55,004 nucleotides of DNA from Corynebacterium striatum ATCC 6940. Its GTDB lineage: Bacteria; Actinomycetota; Actinomycetes; Mycobacteriales; Mycobacteriaceae. The position numbers and the translations under genes were made by a program. The stretch spans positions 16,464 through 71,467 of the forward strand of contig NZ_GG667527.1 of NCBI RefSeq assembly GCF_000159135.1. Direction: 5' to 3'. Under the pieces are notes generated by a model, which worked only from the letters and a program-made list of their open reading frames with translations, did not search any database and had not been told where the DNA came from. The stretch's first letter is position 1; the number at the start of each line of letters is the position of its first letter. Shown here one piece after another: positions 1-8,817 of the stretch.

Positions 1-231
1 CGAGTTGGCCGGGGAGTCAGTCATAAGTCGAAATACTAAGGCCTAGAAAAGGATTCTGCTTGACTTAGGGAAAATAGCTAGCCTGGAGGTTCACAGGTTG
101 CGTCCAGAGTCTCTTCAGTGCCCTTGGATGACGAGGTGCCATTATCTAAAAGAAGCTCAAGAGAGAAACATTTAATCCGCAATCTCCCAACATCTGCCAA
201 ACGCAGCCGCTTAAGGAAGTTACAAGAAACA
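1..231. other. Non-coding region upstream of phoR
   Basis: No convincing gene is visible here. An in-frame GTG at 118 could extend the response regulator by 38 residues, but the extra residues are not like the start of this family, so the region is read as promoter and 5' leader. A single PHO-box-like half unit (GTTCACAGGTT, 89-99) is present without a clear second repeat, so autoregulation by PhoR is only a possibility. Confidence 0.4.
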
Positions 232-936
232 ATGGACGATAGTAAAGAAGTAAAAGTCCTCGTCGTTGACGATGAGCCAAATATCGTGGAGTTACTCACC
301 GTATCCCTGAAGTTCCAGGGATTCGAAGTATTTAGTGCTAACTCAGGCACCGAGGCGCTGCGCGTGGCCCGCGAAGTCAACCCCGACGCCTACATCATGG
401 ACGTCATGATGCCCGGCATGGATGGCTTCGAGCTCCTAGGCAAGCTGCGCCAGGAAGGCCTCGACGGCCCGGTCCTTTACCTGACCGCCAAGGACAGCGT
501 GGATCAGCGCATCCACGGCCTGACCATCGGCGCCGATGACTATGTGACCAAGCCATTTAGCCTAGAAGAGGTCATCACCCGCCTGCGCGTCATCCTGCGC
601 CGCGGCGCCAACGTGGACGACGTTAACAATGACGCCACCATCTCCTATGCGGATCTGACCCTCAACGATGACACCCACGAGGTCACCAAGGGCGGCGAGA
701 TCGTCGAGCTTTCGCCCACAGAGTTCAACCTTTTGCGCTACCTGATGCAGAACAAGGAAGTCGTGCTTTCCAAGTCCAAGATTCTGGACAACGTGTGGCA
801 CTACGACTTCGGTGGTGACGGCAACGTCGTCGAATCTTATATTTCCTACCTGCGCCGCAAGATCGATACCGGGGATACCCAGCTCATCCACACCGTCCGC
901 GGTGTCGGCTATGTGCTGCGTATGCCGCGCTCCTAA
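232..936 (+). CDS. phoR: PhoR-type response regulator (OmpR family)
   Basis: DNA-binding response regulator of 234 residues, probably the regulator of the phosphate-starvation response (named PhoR in C. glutamicum). The receiver domain covers roughly residues 7-120, with the acidic pocket in VVDDEPN, the phosphoacceptor D57 in MDVMMPG and K107 in TKPF. The winged-helix OmpR domain follows (about 135-232), with the ending typical of the family (HTVRGVGYVLR). The ATG at 232 is chosen because the family begins a few residues before the VVDDEPN strand; a GTG at 118 would add an unconserved tail. The partner kinase gene starts 31 nt downstream, so the two are one operon. Gene order and the pst operon elsewhere in the window support the assignment, but the sensor specificity is inferred from synteny with C. 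glutamicum. Confidence 0.9.
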   Translation: MDDSKEVKVLVVDDEPNIVELLTVSLKFQGFEVFSANSGTEALRVAREVNPDAYIMDVMMPGMDGFELLGKLRQEGLDGPVLYLTAKDSVDQRIHGLTIGADDYVTKPFSLEEVITRLRVILRRGANVDDVNNDATISYADLTLNDDTHEVTKGGEIVELSPTEFNLLRYLMQNKEVVLSKSKILDNVWHYDFGGDGNVVESYISYLRRKIDTGDTQLIHTVRGVGYVLRMPRS

Positions 937-967
937 GCGTCCTCAAAGTCCGAGAAACTAAAACCTA

Positions 968-2452
968 ATGAGCACTTCTGATTCCGCGGCACCAAAGGTA
1001 CCGCTTGATTCGCCTGAAGCGGTGGTAACTACGGGCGCTGCGGTTCCCGTCGGCGAGCCTGCTAAGCGACGCCGCGTGCAGCGACCCAAGGCGATGCCTT
1101 TGCGCACTTGGTTGCTCGTGCTCATGGTCTTGGTCTCTGGTCTGGGTCTTGCCGGTTCCTCGTTGGCTGTTTCCTCGATCATGACTGACGTCATGTACGC
1201 GAACGTGGACGAGCAGCTCAAAGAGGCCACCAATGGCTGGGTTCGCAACCTGAGCAACGATTCCTACGCGGGCGACTACTCCCGGCGTCCACCGACGGAA
1301 TACGTTGTTTTGTCCTATCTGCCGGACGGAACCATTCTCTACACCGGCCCCAATGCCAGCATGCCGGACGCCAAGAAGCTCTATATCGATGACGAGCCGG
1401 CAACCATCAATTCAGTGGGAGATTCTGAAACCAAGTGGCGTGCCGTGGCCATCAAGCAAAACGGCACGGTCACCATCGTGGCCAAAGACCTGACCCGTGA
1501 GACGATCATGCTGCGCGGTCTCGCGATCGTGCAGATCATCATTACAGCGGTGGTCATGGGCATCATCGCTGTAGTCGGTATGTGGTTCATCCGCCGCGCG
1601 CTGCGCCCATTGCGAGTGGTGGAGAAAACTGCCTCGCAGATTGCGGCGGGAGACCTCGACAAGCGTGTCCCGGATTGGCCGCTACACACCGAGGTGGGCC
1701 AGCTTTCGGCCGCCCTCAACATCATGCTGGGGCAGCTGCAGCGTTCCGTGGTGCAGGCGCAGGAGAAAGAGGAACAGATGCGCCGCTTCGTGGGCGATGC
1801 CTCCCACGAGTTGCGCACCCCGCTTACCAGTTTGCGTGGCTACACCGAGTTGTATCGCTCCGGCGCCACGCAGGACGTGGACATGGTCTTTTCCAAGATT
1901 GATGATGAGTCCAAGCGCATGTCCCTGCTGGTTGAGGATCTCCTCGCGTTGACCCGCGCGGAGGGTTCGCGCCTAGACATGGGCACCGTGGATATGCTTG
2001 AGCTAGTGCTCTCAGCTGGTTCTTCGGCCCGCGCGGCCTTCCCTGGTCGCCAGATCGATGTGGTCAATGAGGCCGCCGATATCCCGCTGGTTAAGGGTGA
2101 TCCTGACCGTCTGCACCAGGTGCTGCTCAACCTGGTCTCCAACGCGCTTCGCCACGGTGGCGAGGAGGCGAAGGTCAAGCTCACCATCCGCGAGGAAGCG
2201 GGGGAGAAAGGCACTGATGTGCTTATCGACGTCGCGGATGATGGCAAGGGCATGGCCCCCGAGGATGCCAGCCACATCTTTGAACGCTTCTACCGCGCGG
2301 ATACCTCGCGTACCCGCGATACAGGCGGCTCCGGTTTAGGCCTGGCCATTGTGAAGTCCCTTGTGGAACAACACGGAGGCAGGATCTCTGTGGAGTCTGC
2401 GCTGGGCGAAGGCTCAACGTTTACGTTGCGCCTGCCCGCGCTGGCTGCCTAG
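968..2452 (+). CDS. phoS: PhoS-type sensor histidine kinase
   Basis: Membrane histidine kinase of 494 residues, partner of the response regulator just upstream and probable phosphate-starvation sensor. A basic N-terminal tail is followed by a first membrane segment (about 47-72), an extracytoplasmic region of about 105 residues, a second membrane segment (about 181-208) and a HAMP linker. The HisKA domain has the phosphoacceptor H280 in DASHELRTPL. The ATPase domain shows the N box (LVSNALRHGG, N392), the G1 box (DVADDGKGMA, from 421) and the G2 box (GGSGLGLAIV). The stop codon overlaps the stop of the convergent HIT gene by 4 bp. The family is certain; the stimulus is inferred from synteny with C. 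glutamicum phoRS. Confidence 0.9.
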   Translation: MSTSDSAAPKVPLDSPEAVVTTGAAVPVGEPAKRRRVQRPKAMPLRTWLLVLMVLVSGLGLAGSSLAVSSIMTDVMYANVDEQLKEATNGWVRNLSNDSYAGDYSRRPPTEYVVLSYLPDGTILYTGPNASMPDAKKLYIDDEPATINSVGDSETKWRAVAIKQNGTVTIVAKDLTRETIMLRGLAIVQIIITAVVMGIIAVVGMWFIRRALRPLRVVEKTASQIAAGDLDKRVPDWPLHTEVGQLSAALNIMLGQLQRSVVQAQEKEEQMRRFVGDASHELRTPLTSLRGYTELYRSGATQDVDMVFSKIDDESKRMSLLVEDLLALTRAEGSRLDMGTVDMLELVLSAGSSARAAFPGRQIDVVNEAADIPLVKGDPDRLHQVLLNLVSNALRHGGEEAKVKLTIREEAGEKGTDVLIDVADDGKGMAPEDASHIFERFYRADTSRTRDTGGSGLGLAIVKSLVEQHGGRISVESALGEGSTFTLRLPALAA

Positions 2453-2871
2453 CGGCGGCCTTCCTCGTCAGTGCCGAGGTGCTGACGGATGCGGGCTGCT
2501 GCCTCATCCATGGCGGCCGGGTCGGTGGCGTCGGCAGCATAAGCCTTGGCGAAGTCATACTCCTCCATCTTCTCGGTGGGGAAGAGGTGGATGTGGGTGT
2601 GTGGCACATCGAAACCCGCGATGATGTAGCCGGTGCGTGGGGTGTCAAAAGCGGTCTTGATAGCAGCGCCAATTTCCAGTGCCACCGCATTGAGGTGCGC
2701 CCACGTAGCTGGGTCAAGGTCAGTCCACTTATCTACTTCCTCGACTGGTACCACGAGGGTGTGGCCGTAGCGCAGCGGTTCGATGGACAAAAAAGCCACG
2801 CAGGTTTCATCGCGGTAGACAAAGCGACCTGGCAGTTCGCCATTAATAATCTTGGTAAATACAGAAGACAT
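2449..2871 (-). CDS. HIT-family nucleotide hydrolase
   Basis: Histidine-triad protein of 140 residues, expected to hydrolyse purine nucleotide phosphoramidates or related AMP derivatives in the cytosol. The triad is HTHIH at 91-95 (H91, H93, H95), after the family's usual strand pattern ([16 protein letters not shown], then GHTLVVP). The ATG at 2871 is chosen because [14 protein letters not shown] is the family's usual beginning and because a TAGCCT hexamer lies exactly 7 nt before it, which suggests a leaderless mRNA. It is divergent from purD with only 34 bp between the two start codons, and convergent with phoS (4-bp overlap of stop codons). The exact substrate cannot be read from the sequence. 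Confidence 0.88.
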   Translation of the reverse strand: MSSVFTKIINGELPGRFVYRDETCVAFLSIEPLRYGHTLVVPVEEVDKWTDLDPATWAHLNAVALEIGAAIKTAFDTPRTGYIIAGFDVPHTHIHLFPTEKMEEYDFAKAYAADATDPAAMDEAAARIRQHLGTDEEGRR

Positions 2872-2878
2872 GGTGACT

Positions 2879-2898
2879 AGGCTACCGCCAGTTAAGAT
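2879..2898. promoter_or_regulatory. Divergent -10 hexamers for HIT gene and purD
   Basis: On the minus strand TAGCCT (2879-2884) lies 7 nt before the HIT ATG; on the plus strand TAAGAT (2893-2898) lies 7 nt before the purD ATG. Both match the actinobacterial -10 pattern TANNNT and would put the transcription start at or next to the start codon, giving leaderless mRNAs. No Shine-Dalgarno sequence is visible for either gene. With 34 bp between the genes, each promoter's upstream part lies inside the other gene. Confidence 0.6.
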
Positions 2899-2905
2899 AG
2901 ACGGC

Positions 2906-4204
2906 ATGCGCATTCTCGTAATTGGCTCGGGCGGCCGCGAACACGCCCTGCTCAAAGGTCTCAAGGCAGATCCACTGACCACCGAACTTCACGTTGCCCC
3001 TGGCTCGCCTAATTTCGCGGACTTGGCCACCGTGCACCCTGCGTACTCCAAGGTTGATGACCCAGCTCAGATGCTTCAGCTGGCGAAGAAGATTGACGCT
3101 GAGCTCGTCGTCGTCGGCCCCGAGGTGCCGCTTGTGGCCGGCGTTGCCGACGAGCTGCGTGCCAACGGCATCGCCGTGTTTGGCCCCAACAAGTCCGCAG
3201 CTCAGATCGAGGGGTCCAAGGCTTTTGCCAAGGACATCATGAATGCAGCTGGCGTGAAGACGGCACGTGCGGAGCAGCTCGTGCCGGGCACTTCCGACGC
3301 CGAAATCGAGGCAGCACTCGACCGCTTCGGCCCGCCCTTCGTGGTCAAGGATGACGGACTTGCCGGTGGCAAGGGTGTTGTGGTCACCGATGATCGCGCT
3401 GCTGCCAAGGAGCACGTGAACGAGGTTCACGCGGCAGGAAACCCGGTCCTGCTCGAATCTTTCCTCGACGGCCCTGAGGTCTCCCTGTTCTGTCTCGTTG
3501 ACGGCGAGACTGTAGTCCCGCTGCTGCCGGCACAGGACCACAAGCGCGCCTACGACAATGACGAGGGTCCCAATACCGGTGGCATGGGTGCATACACTCC
3601 GTTGCCGTGGCTGCCTGCCGACGGCGTGCAGCGCATCGTGGATGAAGTGTGCAAGCCGGTTGCCGCAGAAATGGTCAAGCGCGGCAACCCGTACTCGGGC
3701 TTGCTTTACGCCGGTCTGGCGTGGGGCAAGGAAGGCATTGCCGTCGTTGAGTTCAATTGCCGCTTCGGCGACCCAGAAACCCAGGCTGTTTTGTCCATGC
3801 TGGAGTCCCCGCTGGCGGAGGCGCTGAACGCCACCGCTACTGGCACGCTCGCGGAGCTGGACGAGCTGAAGTGGAAGGACGGCTACGCCGTTACCGTCGT
3901 CCTGGCAGCAGAGGGCTACCCGGCCTCCCCACGCAAGGGCGACGTCATCACTGGCCCAGGTCTGGATGACCCGAACAAGGTTCTCCACGCGGGCACCTCG
4001 CAAGCCGAAGGCTCGCCAGGTGTTGAAGAGGAAGTCGATGTCATCTCCAACGGCGGCCGCGTGCTCAATGTCTTGGGCCAGGGCGCCACGCTCGCCGAGG
4101 CACGAGCTGCCGCCTACGAGGTGCTAGAAGGCCTCAAACTGGAAGGCAGCTTCTACCGTCGCGACATCGGAAAGCGTGCCGAAGACGGCGAGATTTCTAT
4201 CTAG
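2906..4204 (+). CDS. purD: Phosphoribosylamine-glycine ligase (GARS)
   Basis: Second enzyme of de novo purine synthesis: ATP-dependent joining of glycine to 5-phosphoribosylamine, giving GAR. The 432-residue length is normal for a single-function PurD. The N-terminal domain begins [15 protein letters not shown]. The ATP-grasp domain shows [10 protein letters not shown] (151-160) and the metal-binding end RFGDPETQ (about 286-293). An upstream in-frame start at 2852 would run into the divergent HIT gene, so ATG 2906 is used; it is preceded by TAAGAT at 7 nt and no Shine-Dalgarno sequence. A rho-independent terminator follows, so purD and purB appear to be separate transcription units. Confidence 0.95.
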   Translation: MRILVIGSGGREHALLKGLKADPLTTELHVAPGSPNFADLATVHPAYSKVDDPAQMLQLAKKIDAELVVVGPEVPLVAGVADELRANGIAVFGPNKSAAQIEGSKAFAKDIMNAAGVKTARAEQLVPGTSDAEIEAALDRFGPPFVVKDDGLAGGKGVVVTDDRAAAKEHVNEVHAAGNPVLLESFLDGPEVSLFCLVDGETVVPLLPAQDHKRAYDNDEGPNTGGMGAYTPLPWLPADGVQRIVDEVCKPVAAEMVKRGNPYSGLLYAGLAWGKEGIAVVEFNCRFGDPETQAVLSMLESPLAEALNATATGTLAELDELKWKDGYAVTVVLAAEGYPASPRKGDVITGPGLDDPNKVLHAGTSQAEGSPGVEEEVDVISNGGRVLNVLGQGATLAEARAAAYEVLEGLKLEGSFYRRDIGKRAEDGEISI

Positions 4205-4227
4205 CTTTTTCTAACGCACCCCCGTAT

Positions 4228-4265
4228 AGCCCAGCTTGCTTCCAAAAGGTTCAGGCTGGGCTTTA
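4228..4265 (+). terminator. Rho-independent terminator after purD
   Basis: Stem AGCCCAGC (4228-4235) / GCTGGGCT (4255-4262) with a 19-nt loop, followed by TTTAT. It separates purD from purB, whose -10 hexamer begins only 8 nt after the T stretch. Confidence 0.75.
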
Positions 4266-4272
4266 TACGTGG

Positions 4273-4278
4273 AATAAT
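4273..4278 (+). promoter_or_regulatory. purB -10 hexamer, leaderless GTG start
   Basis: AATAAT lies 7 nt before the GTG at 4286. An in-frame ATG at 4277 overlaps this hexamer and would lie upstream of the predicted transcription start, so it is probably a decoy start. Confidence 0.5.
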
Positions 4279-4285
4279 GTTTCCC

Positions 4286-5716
4286 GTGGCTGATAAGAAG
4301 AACATTTCCAACGTCCTGTCCTCTCGTTATGCTTCCGCTGAGTTGTCCAACATTTGGAGCCCGGAGCACAAGATCATCCTCGAGCGCCAGCTGTGGATCG
4401 CTGTCATGCGCGCGCAGAAGGATCTGGGAGTAGACATCCCCGCCGAAGCTATCTCGGCATACGAGTCCGTGATTGACCAGGTTGACCTCGAGTCCATTGC
4501 CGCTCGCGAGCGCGTCACGCGCCACGACGTCAAGGCCCGTATCGAGGAGTTCAACGCGCTAGCTGGCTACGAGCACATCCACAAGGGCATGACCAGCCGC
4601 GACCTCACGGAGAACGTCGAGCAGCTGCAGATTCACTCCTCCCTGCGCCTCATCCGTGATAAAGCCATTGCTGTGCTTGCGCGCATCGGCAAGCACGCCG
4701 CCGATTACCAGACACTGGTGATGGCAGGTCGTTCGCACAACGTTGCCGCCCAGGCCACCACCTTGGGCAAGCGCTTTGCTTCCGCAGCTGATGAAATGCT
4801 GCTGGGCATCGAGCGCGTGGAGTCCCTGCTCGCGCGATACCCGCTGCGCGGCATCAAGGGCCCGATGGGCACCTCCCAGGACATGCTCGACCTCATGGGC
4901 GGTTCCGAGGACAAGCTTGCTTCCCTGGAGACCGCAATTGCGGATCACCTGGGCTTCCACCGCATCTTCAACTCCGTGGGCCAGGTCTACCCACGCTCCC
5001 TCGACTTTGACGCAGTTTCGGCTCTGGTGGAGCTCGGCGCTGGTCCGTCCTCGCTGGCTACCACCATCCGCCTCATGGCCGGCAACGAGACCGTGACCGA
5101 GGGCTTCAAGGAAGGACAGGTTGGTTCTTCTGCAATGCCGCACAAGATGAATGCTCGTTCTTGTGAGCGTGTGTGCGGTTTCCAGGTCATCCTGCGCGGC
5201 TACCTGACCATGGTGGCCGATCTGTCTGGCCAGCAGTGGAACGAGGGCGACGTGTTCTGCTCCGTGGTTCGCCGCGTGGCACTTCCGGATGCATTCTTCG
5301 CTCTCGACGGCCAGTTTGAGACTTTCCTGACCGTCCTGGACGAGTTCGGTGCTTTCCCTGCCATGATTAACCGCGAGCTGGAGCGCTACCTGCCGTTCCT
5401 GGCCACCACCCGCATCCTCATGGCCGCCGTGCGCGCTGGCGTGGGCCGCGAGACCGCACACGAGGTCATCAAGGAAAATGCTGTGGCAGTTGCACTCAAT
5501 ATGCGTGAAAACGGTGGCGAGCAGGACCTCGTCGAGCGCCTTGCAGCCGATGAACGTCTGCCGATGAACGCAGCGGATCTTGAGGCCGCATTGGCTGACA
5601 AGCACGCTTTCATTGGGGCTGCTGAGTCCCAGGTTAATCAGGTTCTCACCCGCATCAACAACCTGGTCAGCGAGCACCCGAAGGCCGCCGCTTATACCCC
5701 AGGCGAGATTCTCTAA
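4286..5716 (+). CDS. purB: Adenylosuccinate lyase
   Basis: Fumarase/aspartase-superfamily lyase that releases fumarate twice in purine metabolism: SAICAR to AICAR, and adenylosuccinate to AMP. It is 476 residues long from GTG 4286. The superfamily signature GSSAMPHK is at 280-287, inside the flexible active-site loop, and TSRDLTEN and the family's helical core are present. GTG 4286 is preferred over ATG 4277 because the latter lies within the predicted -10 hexamer; the difference is only three residues. It sits between purD and purC, each apparently with its own promoter. Confidence 0.95.
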   Translation: MADKKNISNVLSSRYASAELSNIWSPEHKIILERQLWIAVMRAQKDLGVDIPAEAISAYESVIDQVDLESIAARERVTRHDVKARIEEFNALAGYEHIHKGMTSRDLTENVEQLQIHSSLRLIRDKAIAVLARIGKHAADYQTLVMAGRSHNVAAQATTLGKRFASAADEMLLGIERVESLLARYPLRGIKGPMGTSQDMLDLMGGSEDKLASLETAIADHLGFHRIFNSVGQVYPRSLDFDAVSALVELGAGPSSLATTIRLMAGNETVTEGFKEGQVGSSAMPHKMNARSCERVCGFQVILRGYLTMVADLSGQQWNEGDVFCSVVRRVALPDAFFALDGQFETFLTVLDEFGAFPAMINRELERYLPFLATTRILMAAVRAGVGRETAHEVIKENAVAVALNMRENGGEQDLVERLAADERLPMNAADLEAALADKHAFIGAAESQVNQVLTRINNLVSEHPKAAAYTPGEIL

Positions 5717-5724
5717 AAGCGAAT

Positions 5725-5730
5725 TAGGAT
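5725..5730 (+). promoter_or_regulatory. purC -10 hexamer or ribosome binding site
   Basis: TAGGAT sits 7 nt before the purC ATG at 5738. It fits a leaderless promoter (TANNNT with 7-nt spacing), but its AGGA core could also serve as a Shine-Dalgarno sequence if purC is co-transcribed with purB. The sequence alone cannot decide. Confidence 0.4.
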
Positions 5731-5737
5731 AAGACTC

Positions 5738-6607
5738 ATGCGCCCAGAACTTTCTTCTTATAAGCACCTTGCATCAGGCAAGGTCCGTGACATTTATGAC
5801 GTTGACGAGAACACCTTGTTGATGGTCGTCTCCGACCGCATCTCGGCCTACGACCACTCCCTGGACCCGGCTATCCCGGACAAGGGTCGTGTGCTGACCG
5901 CGACCTCGAAGTTCTTCTTCGACGTCATTGACTTCCCGAATCACCTCGCTGGCCCGCTCGATGACGAGCGCATCCCGGAGGAGGTGCTGGGCCGCGCCAT
6001 GGTGGTCAAGAAGCTGGATATGCTGCCTTTCGAGTGCGTCGCGCGCGGCTACCTCACCGGCTCGGGACTTAAGGAATATAAGGAAAGCGGCACTGTCTGC
6101 GGCATCGAGCTGCCGGAGGGCCTCACCGAGGCCTCCCGCCTGCCGGAGCCGATCTTTACTCCGGCCACTAAGGCGGAGCAGGGCGAGCATGATGAGAACG
6201 TGTCTTTTGACGCGGTCGTCGCCAAGCTGGGCAAAGAGCGCGCGGAAGAGCTGCGCGCTGCCACCCTGCGCATCTACTCCGAGGCCGCCCGCATCGCGGA
6301 GGAAAAGGGCATCATCCTGGCCGATACTAAGTTCGAGTTCGGCATGGATGAAAACGGCACCCTCATCCTCGCAGACGAGGTGCTGACCCCGGATTCCTCC
6401 CGCTACTGGCCAGCCGATACTTATGAGGAGGGCAAGGTACAGCCTTCCTTTGACAAGCAGTACGTGCGTAACTGGCTGACCTCCCCGGAGTCCGGTTGGG
6501 ATCAGGCTGCTGACACCACACCGCCGCACCTGCCTGACGACGTCGTCGAGGCCACCCGTGCTCGCTACGTCGAGGCTTATGAGCGTCTTTCGGGAAACTC
6601 CTTCTAA
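5738..6607 (+). CDS. purC: SAICAR synthetase
   Basis: Phosphoribosylaminoimidazole-succinocarboxamide synthase, which joins aspartate to CAIR with ATP. Its product is the substrate of PurB encoded just upstream. The 289-residue protein has the N-terminal GKVRDIYDV nucleotide-binding hairpin (14-22), SDRISAYD, the conserved FTPATKAE segment (140-147) and DTKFEFG (196-202). It lies 21 nt after purB. No terminator separates it from ptrB, although ptrB has its own -10-like hexamer. Confidence 0.95.
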   Translation: MRPELSSYKHLASGKVRDIYDVDENTLLMVVSDRISAYDHSLDPAIPDKGRVLTATSKFFFDVIDFPNHLAGPLDDERIPEEVLGRAMVVKKLDMLPFECVARGYLTGSGLKEYKESGTVCGIELPEGLTEASRLPEPIFTPATKAEQGEHDENVSFDAVVAKLGKERAEELRAATLRIYSEAARIAEEKGIILADTKFEFGMDENGTLILADEVLTPDSSRYWPADTYEEGKVQPSFDKQYVRNWLTSPESGWDQAADTTPPHLPDDVVEATRARYVEAYERLSGNSF

Positions 6608-6631
6608 GGTTACTTCTAGCCGCAGATTGCG

Positions 6632-6637
6632 TAAAGT
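6632..6637 (+). promoter_or_regulatory. ptrB -10 hexamer
   Basis: TAAAGT, 8 nt before the ATG at 6646, matches TANNNT and predicts a leaderless or nearly leaderless mRNA. No purine-rich ribosome binding site is seen at the usual distance. Confidence 0.45.
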
Positions 6638-6645
6638 GGGGCGGC

Positions 6646-8769
6646 ATGACTGAATTGACCCCGCCGATTGCCGCAAAACACCCCATCACCCGCGAGTTCC
6701 ATGGCCGCAGCTTCGTGGATGATTACGAATGGATGCGGGATAAAGAATCCGCAGAAACGCTCGATTATCTGCGCGCGGAGAATGCTTATACTGAGCAGGA
6801 GACTGCGCACCTTAAAGAGCTGACTGAGAACATCTTCCAGGAAGTAAAGTCGCGCGTGAAGGAAACGGATATGTCCGTGCCTTCGCGCAGGGGCCAGTAC
6901 TGGTATTACGGCCGCTCTGTCGAGGGCAAGAACTATGGCATTAGCTGCCGCGTTCCGGTGGCCGAAGGTGCTGACCCGTGGACCGCTCCCGTTATTCCAG
7001 AAGAAGGCGCGCCTGAGGGCGAGGAAATCCTCCTAGATGCCAACGAGCTAGCAGAAGGCACCGAATTCTTCGCGATGGGTGCTTCCACCGTCTCTGACTC
7101 CGGCAACCTTCTGGCTTATTCCGTGGATACCGCTGGCGACGAGCGTTTTTCTCTGGTCATCAAGGACTTGCGTACCGGCGAGCTGCTCTCCGACCGCCTC
7201 GAAGGCATCTTCTACGGTGCGACCTGGGTTGGCGACGACTACATCTTTTACACCACGGTCGATGATGCGTGGCGCCCAGATACCGTCTGGCGCCACAAGG
7301 TGGGAACTGAGCAGTCCGAAGACGTGCAGGTCATGCATGAAGCCGACGAGCACTTCAATATCGGCGTCGGCAGTATTCGCAGCGAGAAGTACCTGTTCAT
7401 CGTCATCGGGTCGAAGCTGACCTCAGAGACCTGGGTGCTGGATCGCACGGACCCGGAAGGCGAATTCCAGGTTCTGTGGCAGCGCGAAGCAGGCGTTGAC
7501 TACGACGTCGACTATGCCGAGATCGATGGCCAGGCCTATTGGTTTGTTACCCACAACGCCTCAGGCCCGAACTTCACCCTGGTCACCACGCCGCTGGCCG
7601 TAGGGGAGGACCTCGCACCGCTCCGCGAGCTCGATGTGCTGATTCCGCATCGCGAGGATGTGCGCCTGGAAGGCGTGGATACCTATCGCGACCAGGTCGT
7701 CGTAGGCTACCGCCGCGGCGGCATCGGGCGTGCCGCAATCATGGATGTACGCCATGGTTGGTCCGAATTTAAGGAATTAAACTTCAACGAAGAGCTCTAC
7801 ACCGTGAGCGTTGGCGGCAACCCAGAATGGGATGCGCCGGTACTGCGCGTGAGCTACACCTCCTTCATCCAGCCTTCGCAGCTTTTCGATTACCGCGTTG
7901 AGACTGGCGAGTACACCTTGCTCAAGGAACAAGAAGTCCCGGGCGGTTACAACAAGGATGACTACGTTGCCTACCGCATGTGGACGCAGGCTTCCGACGG
8001 CACCCAGATTCCGGTCTCCATCGTGCACCGCGCTGATCTTGACCGCACCAAAGCTAATCCGACGCTTCTCTACGGATACGGCTCTTATGAGACCAGCATG
8101 GACCCATACTTCTCCGTCTTCCGTCTGTCATTGATGGATCGCGGCATGATCTTCGCCATGGCGCACGTCCGCGGCGGCGGCGAAATGGGCCGCACCTGGT
8201 ACGACGACGGCAAGCTTCTACAGAAAAAGAACACCTTCATCGACTTCATCGCGGTGGCCGATGACCTCATCGCGCGCGGCGTAACCACCGCAGATCAGAT
8301 GGTGGCTGAAGGCGGCTCCGCCGGCGGCCTGCTGATGGGCGCGGTGGCAAACATGGCCCCGGACCGCTTCACGGCCATCCAGGCTTCTGTACCATTCGTG
8401 GATCCGCTGACTTCCGTCCTGAAGCCGGAGCTACCGCTGACGGTTATCGAGTGGGAAGAGTGGGGCGACCCGTACCACGACCCAGAGGTCTATGACTACA
8501 TGAAGTCCTATGCGCCTTACGAGAACGTCACTGCGCAGAATTACCCGGACATTTTGGCGATTACCTCGCTCAACGACACGCGCGTGCTCTACGTGGAACC
8601 AGCGAAATGGATTGCCAAGCTGCGTGATACCGCAAAGGGCGGGCAGTTCCTCCTCAAGACGGAGATGGTTGCTGGCCACGGTGGCGTTTCAGGGCGTTAT
8701 AACAAGTGGCGCCAGAATGCCTTCGAGTACGCGTGGGCCATTAACAAGGCCACGGGGTTGAAAGCCTAG
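6646..8769 (+). CDS. ptrB: Oligopeptidase B (protease II), S9A family
   Basis: Cytosolic prolyl-oligopeptidase-family serine peptidase of 707 residues that cuts short peptides after basic residues. An N-terminal seven-bladed propeller (about 75-420) is followed by an alpha/beta hydrolase domain. The catalytic triad is visible: S558 in EGGSAGG, D644 in LNDTRVLY and H678 in AGHGGVSGR. The oxyanion-side motif HVRGGGEMG precedes it. The length and the N-terminal HGRSFVDDYEWMRD segment are typical. It sits inside the purine region as in C. glutamicum, without an obvious functional link to it. Confidence 0.93.
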   Translation: MTELTPPIAAKHPITREFHGRSFVDDYEWMRDKESAETLDYLRAENAYTEQETAHLKELTENIFQEVKSRVKETDMSVPSRRGQYWYYGRSVEGKNYGISCRVPVAEGADPWTAPVIPEEGAPEGEEILLDANELAEGTEFFAMGASTVSDSGNLLAYSVDTAGDERFSLVIKDLRTGELLSDRLEGIFYGATWVGDDYIFYTTVDDAWRPDTVWRHKVGTEQSEDVQVMHEADEHFNIGVGSIRSEKYLFIVIGSKLTSETWVLDRTDPEGEFQVLWQREAGVDYDVDYAEIDGQAYWFVTHNASGPNFTLVTTPLAVGEDLAPLRELDVLIPHREDVRLEGVDTYRDQVVVGYRRGGIGRAAIMDVRHGWSEFKELNFNEELYTVSVGGNPEWDAPVLRVSYTSFIQPSQLFDYRVETGEYTLLKEQEVPGGYNKDDYVAYRMWTQASDGTQIPVSIVHRADLDRTKANPTLLYGYGSYETSMDPYFSVFRLSLMDRGMIFAMAHVRGGGEMGRTWYDDGKLLQKKNTFIDFIAVADDLIARGVTTADQMVAEGGSAGGLLMGAVANMAPDRFTAIQASVPFVDPLTSVLKPELPLTVIEWEEWGDPYHDPEVYDYMKSYAPYENVTAQNYPDILAITSLNDTRVLYVEPAKWIAKLRDTAKGGQFLLKTEMVAGHGGVSGRYNKWRQNAFEYAWAINKATGLKA

Positions 8770-8804
8770 AAGCTCTTCGCCGCGCGGACTCGCGGTGGCT
8801 GTGC

Positions 8805-8810
8805 GATAAT
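8805..8810 (+). promoter_or_regulatory. -10 hexamer of the DUF2334-like gene
   Basis: GATAAT, 7 nt before the ATG at 8818; fits a leaderless start. Confidence 0.45.
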
Positions 8811-8817
8811 TGCACTT

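Noticed and set aside
89..103. PHO box upstream of phoR
   Set aside because: Only one GTTCAC unit is present and the next 11-bp unit (GCGTCCAGAGT) does not match.
2882..4003. Long open frame opposite purD
   Set aside because: It is the mirror of a GC-rich gene's codon pattern, overlaps purD completely and shows no family likeness. The same holds for the long frames opposite purB, purC, purL, fabG, actA, pstS and cysK.
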